Shown here: piece after piece, positions 1-5,447 of the stretch | Layout: each line of letters begins with the position of its first letter | Position numbering within the stretch: position 1 is the stretch's first letter | Source: SIAJ01 sp036266155 | GTDB lineage: Bacteria > Planctomycetota > Planctomycetia > Gemmatales > Gemmataceae | Assembly (NCBI GenBank): GCA_036266155.1 | Contig: DATANR010000327.1 | Coordinates: forward strand, 1-12,166 | Reading direction: 5' to 3' | Length of the DNA: 12,166 nt | Notes under the pieces: generated by a model | The model's input: only the letters and a program-made list of their open reading frames with translations | What the model was told of the DNA's origin: nothing | The model's database searches: none | Translations under genes and position numbers: made by a program

Positions 1-219
1 CTTCATGTCGTACATGTCCATGTGGCCCGGCCCGCCGTCGAGCCAGATCAGGATCACCTTGGTGTTCTTGCGGCTGCCGGTCGCGGCCGATTCGGTCTTC
101 GCCCGCAACACTTGCGGCAAGCCGAGCGACGCCATCCCGGCCACGCCCAGGCGCAGGAACGAGCGGCGCTGCATTCCGTCGCAATAGTTCGGCGAACGGC
201 CAAGGTCGATTTGGAACAT
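1..219 (-). CDS. DUF1501 family protein, N-terminal part (runs off window start)
   Basis: The minus frame from the ATG at 219 stays open to the window edge, giving the first 73 residues of a protein whose end lies outside. A twin-arginine export signal is visible: R18-R19 in QRRSFLRLG, followed by a mildly hydrophobic stretch ending in LRA near residue 40. The mature part begins with a basic segment and then VILIWLDGGPGHMDMYDMK, which matches the start of the DUF1501 fold, an alkaline-phosphatase/sulfatase-like domain. DUF1501 proteins are abundant in planctomycetes, often next to DUF1549/DUF1553 cytochrome-type proteins, and are exported folded; their substrate is not established. A GGAG ribosome binding site lies 6 nt before the ATG, inside a small hairpin. 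The gene is divergent from the MoxR operon. The family call is firm; catalytic residues further in cannot be judged. Confidence 0.85.
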   Translation of the reverse strand, partial: MFQIDLGRSPNYCDGMQRRSFLRLGVAGMASLGLPQVLRAKTESAATGSRKNTKVILIWLDGGPGHMDMYDMK

Positions 220-225
220 GTCAAT

Positions 226-252
226 CTCCCGAAGGCGGGAAAACGGCGGGAG
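226..252 (-). promoter_or_regulatory. Leader hairpin covering the ribosome binding site of the DUF1501 gene
   Basis: In the minus-strand transcript, just before the ATG at 219, the sequence TCCCG-CCTT-CGGGA (complement of 227-240) forms a perfect 5-bp stem with a 4-nt loop. A longer alternative pairs CTCCCG (complement of 247-252) with CGGGAG (complement of 226-231). Both place the GGAG Shine-Dalgarno bases in the 3' arm. This could restrict translation initiation. The pairing is seen directly; the regulatory role is inferred. Confidence 0.4.
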
Positions 253-278
253 TTCGGGCAGGCGGGCAAGGTCGGCAA

Positions 279-306
279 GGTATCCGGCAGTTATGTGAAG
301 GATACC
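279..306. promoter_or_regulatory. Palindrome in the divergent DUF1501 / MoxR promoter region
   Basis: GGTATCC (279-285) and GGATACC (300-306) are perfect 7-bp inverted arms separated by 14 nt. They lie between divergent genes, where a transcription factor site would be expected. The 173-bp gap between the two start codons otherwise holds G-rich sequence near the DUF1501 start and a more AT-rich part near 310-357. No regulator family can be named from the site. Confidence 0.25.
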
Positions 307-350
307 ACGCCCCTGACTATAAGACAAGAAGCGATTGTGGCCACGCCTCT

Positions 351-356
351 TACAAT
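351..356 (+). promoter_or_regulatory. Candidate -10 element for the MoxR operon
   Basis: TACAAT differs from the sigma-70 -10 consensus at one base and lies 36 nt before the GTG start of the MoxR gene, in the most AT-rich part of the intergenic region. No convincing -35 hexamer is found 16-18 nt upstream. A second -10-like hexamer, TATAAG, is at 318-323. Weak call. Confidence 0.25.
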
Positions 357-392
357 AGCCGCGTATCGATCCCCCGACCCCGAGGCCGACCC

Positions 393-1418
393 GTGTCGAG
401 CGACCGCACCAGTGAGTTGTTGACCCAATTCGCCCAGACTCGGACCCAAATGCTCGAGCAACTCGGGCGGGTGATCGTCGGGCAGGATGCCGTGGTCGAA
501 CAGATTCTGGCCGCCATCTTCACGCGCGGCCATTGTCTGCTCGTCGGCGTGCCTGGTCTGGCCAAGACGCTGATCGTTTCGTCGATGGCGCAAATCCTGG
601 ACGTCGCATTCAAGCGCATCCAGTTCACACCGGACTTGATGCCGTCAGACATCACGGGAACGACAGTGCTCGACGAGAATGAGCAGGGCAAGCGCGAGTT
701 CCGCTTCGTCCACGGGCCCGTGTTCGCGAACATAGTACTGGCGGACGAAATCAATCGTACGCCGCCCAAGACGCAGGCGGCGCTCTTGCAAGCGATGCAG
801 GAACGGCAAGTGACCGTTGGCCAGCAAACCTACGACCTGCCGACGCCGTTCTTTGTCATCGCCACACAAAATCCCATCGAGCAAGAAGGCACATACCCGC
901 TGCCTGAAGCGCAGCTCGACCGCTTCATGTTCAACGTCCGCGTCGATTATCCGAGCATTGACGAGGAGAAACGCATTCTATCGATGACGGCCCGCGATGA
1001 GCCCGGCGAGGTCCACAAGGTCCTGAGCGCCAAGGCGATTCTGAACTTGCAGAAACTCGTGCGTAGTGTGCCAGTCGGCGACTTCGTGATCGACTTTGTG
1101 ACCCGGCTTGTGCGTGCCACACGGCCGAAGGATCCCACGGCTCCTGACTTCGTGAAGAAGATGGTCGACTTCGGCGCCGGCGTCCGGGCCGGACAGTATC
1201 TGATCCAGGCCGGCAAAGCCTTTGCTGCGATGGATGGCCGTTTCAGCGTCGCGATCGACGACATCCGCAAGGCGGCCGAGCCGGTGATGCGGCACCGCAT
1301 CGGCACCAACTTCCAGGCCCAGGCCGAAGGGAAGACTAGCGAAGATATTATTGCGATGCTGCTGAAGGCGGTGGGCGAGCCAGAGCCACCGAAGTATGGG
1401 GCCAAGAAACGGCTGTAG
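393..1418 (+). CDS. MoxR family AAA+ ATPase
   Basis: A 341-residue protein of normal length for MoxR ATPases, which are chaperone-like AAA+ proteins that often remodel or activate vWA-domain partners. Walker A is GVPGLAKT (residues 52-59) and Walker B is IVLADE (114-119). Sensor 1 is N160 in ATQNPIEQEGTYPLPEAQLDRF, a MoxR signature that also contains a conserved arginine, R177. A C-terminal helical lid domain follows from about residue 200 to the end. The GTG at 393 is chosen as start because it restores the usual helix before VIVGQ (residues 27-31); the ATG at 450 would shorten that helix. It is the first gene of an apparent operon with an unknown 151-residue protein and a DUF58 protein, the classical MoxR/DUF58 arrangement. 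Assignment is firm; the cellular target is not known. Confidence 0.95.
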   Translation: MSSDRTSELLTQFAQTRTQMLEQLGRVIVGQDAVVEQILAAIFTRGHCLLVGVPGLAKTLIVSSMAQILDVAFKRIQFTPDLMPSDITGTTVLDENEQGKREFRFVHGPVFANIVLADEINRTPPKTQAALLQAMQERQVTVGQQTYDLPTPFFVIATQNPIEQEGTYPLPEAQLDRFMFNVRVDYPSIDEEKRILSMTARDEPGEVHKVLSAKAILNLQKLVRSVPVGDFVIDFVTRLVRATRPKDPTAPDFVKKMVDFGAGVRAGQYLIQAGKAFAAMDGRFSVAIDDIRKAAEPVMRHRIGTNFQAQAEGKTSEDIIAMLLKAVGEPEPPKYGAKKRL

Positions 1419-1423
1419 GAAGA

Positions 1424-1479
1424 ATGGGACTTAGGGAACCGATCGGAGCTATCAGTCCCCTAAGTCCCATGAGTCCCAT
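1424..1479. repeat. Intergenic repeat: 13-bp inverted repeat plus 9-nt AGTCCC repeats
   Basis: ATGGGACTTAGGG (1424-1436) and CCCTAAGTCCCAT (1458-1470) are perfect inverted arms around a 21-nt loop. The right side also carries three AGTCCC units at 9-nt spacing (1454-1459, 1463-1468, 1472-1477). The element fills the gap between the MoxR gene and the next gene. It happens to be open in that gene's frame, so it could be mis-annotated as 22 extra codons. It resembles dispersed intergenic repeats rather than coding sequence. It could also act as an RNA hairpin that adjusts expression within the operon. Confidence 0.6.
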
Positions 1480-1489
1480 CGAGGCCAGA

Positions 1490-1945
1490 ATGTGGTACCG
1501 CGTGTTCTGCCGGACGGAAACTGAGTTGCAGCCCACGGCCTTGCTGGAACTCTTGCAGCAGCCTGGCCGCCCGGTCACCGGCCACTTTCGCGGCGACGAT
1601 CTTGGCTGGACAAGCGCCGAACTGACAGTCGGAATTGGTTCGCCGGTCGATGTGCAGCGCTACCTGAGCCGGGAAGACGACCTCCGCGACGACTTGAACA
1701 CATGGGCCGGCTGGCTGGAGACGCAAGACCACGAGCCGAACCACGCACAGCTCATGGAGCACGTGATTCAAACGAAACAGCTCGTCGTGATCCGCAAACC
1801 GCTCGATCACGCGAACGAGTCGGCCGTCGAGGACCTCTGTCGAACGGTATGCATGGAACTGGCGAAATCAGCCGACGGCGTCTTTCAGATTGAAGGCGAT
1901 GGCTGGTACGACGCGACGGGGCAACTGCTGCTCAGGGAGTATTGA
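1490..1945 (+). CDS. Conserved-looking hypothetical protein between MoxR and DUF58
   Basis: A 151-residue soluble protein with no signal peptide or membrane segment. I do not recognise a named domain. Visible features are a start MWYRVFCRTE that looks like a beta strand, a GHFRGDDLGWTSAEL stretch (residues 31-45), an acidic helical middle (SREDDLRDDLNTWAGWLE), and a C-terminal LCRTVCMELAKSADGVFQIEGDGWYD block rich in alternating hydrophobics. The ATG at 1490 is preferred because it has GAGG at 1481-1484. The in-frame ATG at 1424 would translate an inverted repeat. The stop codon overlaps the DUF58 start (TGATG), implying translational coupling. Its position between a MoxR ATPase and its usual vWA partner suggests an adaptor or accessory of that pair, but this is inference only. 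Confidence 0.8.
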   Translation: MWYRVFCRTETELQPTALLELLQQPGRPVTGHFRGDDLGWTSAELTVGIGSPVDVQRYLSREDDLRDDLNTWAGWLETQDHEPNHAQLMEHVIQTKQLVVIRKPLDHANESAVEDLCRTVCMELAKSADGVFQIEGDGWYDATGQLLLREY

Positions 1946-2907
1946 TGGCGACTGCCGAGCGCTACCTGAACCCGAATGTCATCGCCCAGGTGGGTCGGCT
2001 CGACCTGCGCGCCAAGTTCATCGTCGAGGGGTTTCTCTCCGGCTTGCACGCGAGTCCCTTTCAGGGCTTCTCCGTCGAGTTCTCCGAGCATCGCAAATAC
2101 ACGCCTGGCGACGACCTGAAGGACCTCGACTGGAACGTTTACGCCAAGACCGATCGCTATTACGTTCGCAAATATCAGGCGGAAACGAACGTCACCGGCT
2201 ACCTGGTGATGGACCTCTCGGCCTCGATGGACTGGTGCGGCGTCCGTGAAATGCAGAAGGCCAAGGTCGGCGGGGCCTATCACCTGTCGAGCGCCGGCGC
2301 GGCCGAGATCGAACGGCTCACCAAGTTCGAATACGCGATCTGCCTCGCGGCCGCGCTCGGTTACTTGATGATCCATCAGCAGGATCCGGTCGGACTGGTC
2401 ACGGTGGCCGACAATATTCGCGACGTGTTGCCGCCCAAGAGCAAGCGCACGCAGCTCGGCAACATGCTGGCCCTGCTCGCGAATTTGAAACCAGCGGGCC
2501 AAACGGACCTGGCACACGGGCTTCATCAGCTCGCCGCGATGATCCGGACCAAGAGTCTCATTATGGTCTTCAGCGACCTGCTCACCGATCCGGATGAATT
2601 GCTCAAGGCTCTCTATCACCTGCGTCATCGTGGCAACGAGATCATTCTGTTTCACGTGCTCGACGAAGCGGAGGTCGAGTTTCCCTTCGAAGGTCTGGTG
2701 CAATTCGTCGATGTCGAAGGCGATGAGGAGTTGCAGCTGGACGCCAAGGGCATGCGTGAAGATTACCTTCGTGGGCTCGATGAATTCCGCAACCGACTCA
2801 AAGAAGAATCGTCGAAGGCGAACATCGATTATGTGCCGCTGCATACGGGGATCACGTTCGACAAGGCGCTAATTGAATACCTGATCAATCGCCAGCGCCG
2901 TTTTTAG
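1945..2907 (+). CDS. DUF58 protein with vWA-like domain
   Basis: A 320-residue protein. The DUF58 signature is clear at residues 46-79, including FSEHRKYTPGDDLKDLDW and YVRKYQAE. It is followed by a vWA-like domain whose metal-site motif DLSAS (D90, S92, S94) is intact. No transmembrane segment or N-terminal extension is present, so this is the short cytoplasmic form. DUF58 proteins are habitually paired with MoxR ATPases, as here, where the gene overlaps the preceding one by one base. The ATG at 1945 is used; a TTG three bases earlier is also open. Between S94 and K127 there are about 32 residues, roughly 20 more than in familiar members, including GGAYHLSSAGAAEIE. The family is firm; the process served, possibly envelope or metalloenzyme assembly, is unknown. 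Confidence 0.92.
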   Translation: MATAERYLNPNVIAQVGRLDLRAKFIVEGFLSGLHASPFQGFSVEFSEHRKYTPGDDLKDLDWNVYAKTDRYYVRKYQAETNVTGYLVMDLSASMDWCGVREMQKAKVGGAYHLSSAGAAEIERLTKFEYAICLAAALGYLMIHQQDPVGLVTVADNIRDVLPPKSKRTQLGNMLALLANLKPAGQTDLAHGLHQLAAMIRTKSLIMVFSDLLTDPDELLKALYHLRHRGNEIILFHVLDEAEVEFPFEGLVQFVDVEGDEELQLDAKGMREDYLRGLDEFRNRLKEESSKANIDYVPLHTGITFDKALIEYLINRQRRF

Positions 2908-2912
2908 AATGC

Positions 2913-2942
2913 AAAGCCCACGGACGTAGGTCAGTGGGCTTT
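2913..2942 (+). terminator. Hairpin between the DUF58 and thiSG genes, possible terminator
   Basis: AAAGCCCAC (2913-2921) and GTGGGCTTT (2934-2942) form a perfect 9-bp stem with a 12-nt loop, starting 6 nt after the DUF58 stop. The 3' arm ends in TTT but is followed by CCCTT, so the U-tract is weak. It could terminate the MoxR operon or serve as a leader structure of thiSG, whose ATG lies 16 nt downstream. Confidence 0.5.
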
Positions 2943-2957
2943 CCCTTAGGATTTGCC

Positions 2958-3989
2958 ATGCCACGGATCACGATCAATGCCGAGCCTCGCACGTTTGCCA
3001 CGCCGCTGACGGTCGCCGATCTGTTACGGGAGTTGGGCCGCGATCCGAAGCGCCTGGCGGTCGAGGTCAACGAGATCGTTGTCCGCAAAGATGAGCAATC
3101 GGCGCGCACATTGAACGAGGGCGACCGCGTCGAGATCGTGACGCTCGTCGGCGGCGGCGAGAACTCGACTCCGCCGGCAGACAAGCCGCTCAGGGTCGGT
3201 TCGTTTACGTTCAAGTCTCGTCTGTTCACCGGCACCGGCAAGTACGCATCGTTTGACTTGATGAGCGATTCTCTGGCCGCCAGTGGTTGCGAGGTGACGA
3301 CGGTCGCGGTTCGCCGGGAACGGCTCATTGACCAGCAGGGGCGCAATCTGCTCGATTACCTCGATTTGACACGCTACACGATCCTGCCCAATACGGCCGG
3401 CTGCTTTAGCGCCGACGACGCGATTCGCCACGCGCGGCTGGCCCGTGAACTCCTGACCAACCTCGGCAATCCGGGGGCTAACTGGGTCAAGCTTGAATGC
3501 CTGGCCGACAAAAAGACACTGTTGCCCGACCCGATCGACACGTTGCGTGCCACCGAAGTGCTCGTGAGCGAGGGCTTCCAGGTCCTCGTCTATACCTCCG
3601 ACGACCCGATCCTGGCGAAGCGACTCAAGACCGCCGGCGCGACGAGCGTCATGCCCGCCGGTAGCCCGATCGGCAGTGGTCAGGGCGTGCTGAACCCGAA
3701 CAACATCAAGATCATTCTCGAGTATCTCAAGGATGGCGACCCGGATTATCCCGTGATCATCGATGCCGGGGTTGGCACTGCGAGCGACGTCTCGGCCGCG
3801 ATGGAACTCGGCTGCGACGGCGTCCTGCTCAACACAGCCATCGCCTCCGCCACGGACCCAGTCCGCATGGCCTGGGCGATGCGCTACGCTTGCGACGCCG
3901 GCCGCCTCGCCTACCTCGCCGGCCGTATTCCCAAGAAAATGTACGCTACAGCCAGCAGCCCGATGGAGGGGCGGATCGTAGCGAGTTAA
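2958..3989 (+). CDS. thiG: Fused sulfur carrier ThiS / thiazole synthase ThiG
   Basis: A 343-residue fusion. Residues 1-67 are a ubiquitin-like ThiS domain ending in VTLVGGG (G65-G67). After a short linker (about 68-77), residues 78-343 are a complete ThiG barrel. In ThiG, landmarks are SRLFTGTGKY (88-96), LPNTAG (143-148), the Schiff-base lysine K178 in NWVKLE with E180, D269 in VIIDAGVG, and MPAGSPIGSGQG (232-243). ThiG condenses 1-deoxy-D-xylulose 5-phosphate, dehydroglycine and ThiS thiocarboxylate to form the thiazole of thiamine. The ATG at 2958 is chosen because AGGA lies 6 nt upstream (2948-2951); the GTG at 2934 falls inside the preceding hairpin. No other thi gene is adjacent and the 50-nt leader is too short for a TPP riboswitch. 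The ThiS glycines are internal, so the free C-terminus needed for thiolation is missing unless the chain is cut. Confidence 0.93.
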   Translation: MPRITINAEPRTFATPLTVADLLRELGRDPKRLAVEVNEIVVRKDEQSARTLNEGDRVEIVTLVGGGENSTPPADKPLRVGSFTFKSRLFTGTGKYASFDLMSDSLAASGCEVTTVAVRRERLIDQQGRNLLDYLDLTRYTILPNTAGCFSADDAIRHARLARELLTNLGNPGANWVKLECLADKKTLLPDPIDTLRATEVLVSEGFQVLVYTSDDPILAKRLKTAGATSVMPAGSPIGSGQGVLNPNNIKIILEYLKDGDPDYPVIIDAGVGTASDVSAAMELGCDGVLLNTAIASATDPVRMAWAMRYACDAGRLAYLAGRIPKKMYATASSPMEGRIVAS

Positions 3990-3999
3990 CGCGGCCTTT

Positions 4000-4077
4000 A
4001 CCACAGAGACTCAGCGGCACAGAGAAGACATAATCGCAATCGCATTTGTCTTCTCTGTGTCTGTGAGTCTCTGTGGT
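4000..4077. repeat. 78-bp palindromic element between convergent genes, likely bidirectional terminator
   Basis: The outer arms ACCACAGAGACTCA (4000-4013) and TGAGTCTCTGTGGT (4064-4077) pair over 14 bp, and the inner arms CACAGAGAAGACA (4018-4030) and TGTCTTCTCTGTG (4047-4059) over 13 bp. A 4x4 internal loop separates them and the apical loop is 16 nt. The 8-mer CACAGAGA occurs twice on the left (4002-4009, 4018-4025) and its complement twice on the right, so the arms can also pair in slipped registers. It spans the whole gap between thiSG and the aminotransferase, and the last base of the aminotransferase stop lies inside it. Its form suggests a dispersed repeat family now serving both genes as a transcription end. 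Confidence 0.75.
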
Positions 4078-5315
4078 CAGTTGACTTCTGCCAACGCCCC
4101 CGGCAGCACGTCCGCCAATCGATCAATCTCCTCGCGCGTGTTGTAGAAGTGCGTCGACACTCGGATGAGCAACCGGTCAGGCCGCTCGATGATGGGCACT
4201 TCGATGCGGTGTTTCCAGATCCCGTTCCGCAAGGCGAGTGCTTTCGCGGCACCGGTAAATGGCAGCTCGAAGGCGGTCAGCGAGCCGTGCATCCCGCTCA
4301 CGGCGGGCGTCGCCAGCTTGAGGCCGAGTGCGACGATGCGTCTGCGAGTGTACGCCACCAACTCGGCGATGCGGCCGCGGATTTTGTCGACGCCGATCTG
4401 CGCCTGAAAGTCGATCGCGTCCGGGACGACAAGCCAGGGGCAAACGTCGCGCGTGCCTTCGAATTCGAGGAACCGCGTGCGTGGCGTCGCACCAAAGGCA
4501 TCCGGCAAATCTGGCTCGCGTCGAATCGGATCGTACGGGCCTTCGCGGCGATAGCCCCAGCTCACGTGCAGCGGTTCGAGACGATCCTCGTTACCCGGAC
4601 CTACGACGAGGAAGCCGGCGCCGCTCGGGGCCAACATCCACTTGTGACAGTTGCCCGTGTAAAAGTCGGCGCCGACCGTCGTCACATTGACGGGGATCAT
4701 TGCCGGCGCGTGGGCGCCGTCGACGACGGTCATGATGCCGCGACGCCGAGCCTCCATACAGAGCTCGGCGGCCGGTAAGACCAGGCCGGTCGGCGACAGC
4801 ACCTGGCTGAAGAAAAAGAGCCGCGTCTTTGGCGACATGGCTTTGACGGCTGCGTCGACGATTTCACTCGGCGACGCGGCCATAGTCGGCAACGAAAACG
4901 TGCGCAGCGTCAACCCCTGCCGGCGAGCGGCACGTTCCCAGCACCAGCGCATCGCCCCGTATTCGTGATCGGTGAGCAGAATCTCGCCGGGAGACGATAT
5001 CGCCAATCCGCTCGCGACGAGGTTGATGGCTGCGGATACGTTGGTAGTGAAGACGAGCCGCGTGGGCACGGTGCCGAGAAACGCGGCGAGACGTTCGCGA
5101 GCCCTCCAAAGCATCGGCGGCATCTGGCGAACGAAGAAATGGGTCGGTTCAGCTGCCAACAGCCGGCGAATCTCAGTCACGCGATCGAACACGGGCCGCG
5201 GCAAGGGGCCGAAGGAACCGGTGTTGAGGTTGATGATGGTCGGGTCTTGAAGCATCCGCTCGCGGGCGGCCGACCAAAACGCCTCGGCCAAAGTCGACGG
5301 CTCGTTCGTATCCAT
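4077..5315 (-). CDS. Class V aminotransferase, isopenicillin N epimerase-like PLP enzyme
   Basis: A 412-residue fold-type I PLP enzyme. Visible landmarks are LNTGSFGPLPRPV (residues 30-42), FTTNVSAAINLVASGL (89-104) at the phosphate-binding site, VVDGAHAPAM (197-206) with D199 contacting the pyridine nitrogen, and NCHKWMLAPSGAGFL (222-236) with K225 as the Schiff-base lysine. R385 in LLIRVSTHFYNT is the probable carboxylate-binding arginine. The NxHKW pattern and overall form resemble isopenicillin N epimerase-like and cysteine desulfurase-like proteins, whose reactions range from racemisation to C-S lyase, so the substrate cannot be assigned. The ATG at 5315 has an AGGAG ribosome binding site (complement of 5321-5325), which fixes this start over upstream in-frame codons. 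No export signal is seen. It is convergent with thiSG and divergent from the M48-like gene. A role in sulfur mobilisation near thiSG is possible but unsupported. Confidence 0.9.
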   Translation of the reverse strand: MDTNEPSTLAEAFWSAARERMLQDPTIINLNTGSFGPLPRPVFDRVTEIRRLLAAEPTHFFVRQMPPMLWRARERLAAFLGTVPTRLVFTTNVSAAINLVASGLAISSPGEILLTDHEYGAMRWCWERAARRQGLTLRTFSLPTMAASPSEIVDAAVKAMSPKTRLFFFSQVLSPTGLVLPAAELCMEARRRGIMTVVDGAHAPAMIPVNVTTVGADFYTGNCHKWMLAPSGAGFLVVGPGNEDRLEPLHVSWGYRREGPYDPIRREPDLPDAFGATPRTRFLEFEGTRDVCPWLVVPDAIDFQAQIGVDKIRGRIAELVAYTRRRIVALGLKLATPAVSGMHGSLTAFELPFTGAAKALALRNGIWKHRIEVPIIERPDRLLIRVSTHFYNTREEIDRLADVLPGALAEVN

Positions 5316-5320
5316 AACAA

Positions 5321-5325
5321 CTCCT
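5321..5325 (-). promoter_or_regulatory. Ribosome binding site that fixes the aminotransferase start
   Basis: AGGAG on the minus strand sits 5 nt before the ATG at 5315. It rules out the longer in-frame extension of this gene and so limits how far upstream the divergent membrane-protein gene can begin. Confidence 0.7.
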
Positions 5326-5447
5326 GCCGTTCTTCGGAGCCGGTCCTGATTCTGTCCCGCGAGCTGCCGTATCCGCCGCCGCCCCGCGATCCGCCCATCG
5401 GGTTCGAACGACGGGCAGCGGCACCAGCGCTCACGCGCTTTCTCGGC

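Noticed and set aside
237..266. Four GGG runs that could form a G-quadruplex near the DUF1501 start
   Set aside because: One loop is 8 nt and the tract is ordinary for such G-rich intergenic DNA; not convincing without conservation or experimental data.
1885..2844. Long open frame (319 codons) on the minus strand opposite the DUF58 gene
   Set aside because: It is antisense to a clear DUF58 gene with intact motifs. Its product has no recognisable domain; it is open only because of the GC-rich codon pattern of the real gene.
2908..2957. Possible TPP riboswitch before the thiamine gene
   Set aside because: The leader is only 50 nt and mostly occupied by a simple 9-bp hairpin; the multi-helix THI element cannot fit.
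3024..4004. Minus-strand open frame of 326 codons opposite thiSG
   Set aside because: Antisense shadow of the ThiS-ThiG fusion; low-complexity Ala/Arg/Val product without family motifs. It also crosses the palindromic element.
4965..5447. Upstream extension of the membrane-protein frame to an ATG at 4965
   Set aside because: It would overlap about 350 bp of the divergent aminotransferase gene, whose start is well supported by an AGGAG site. The extension looks like antisense sequence.
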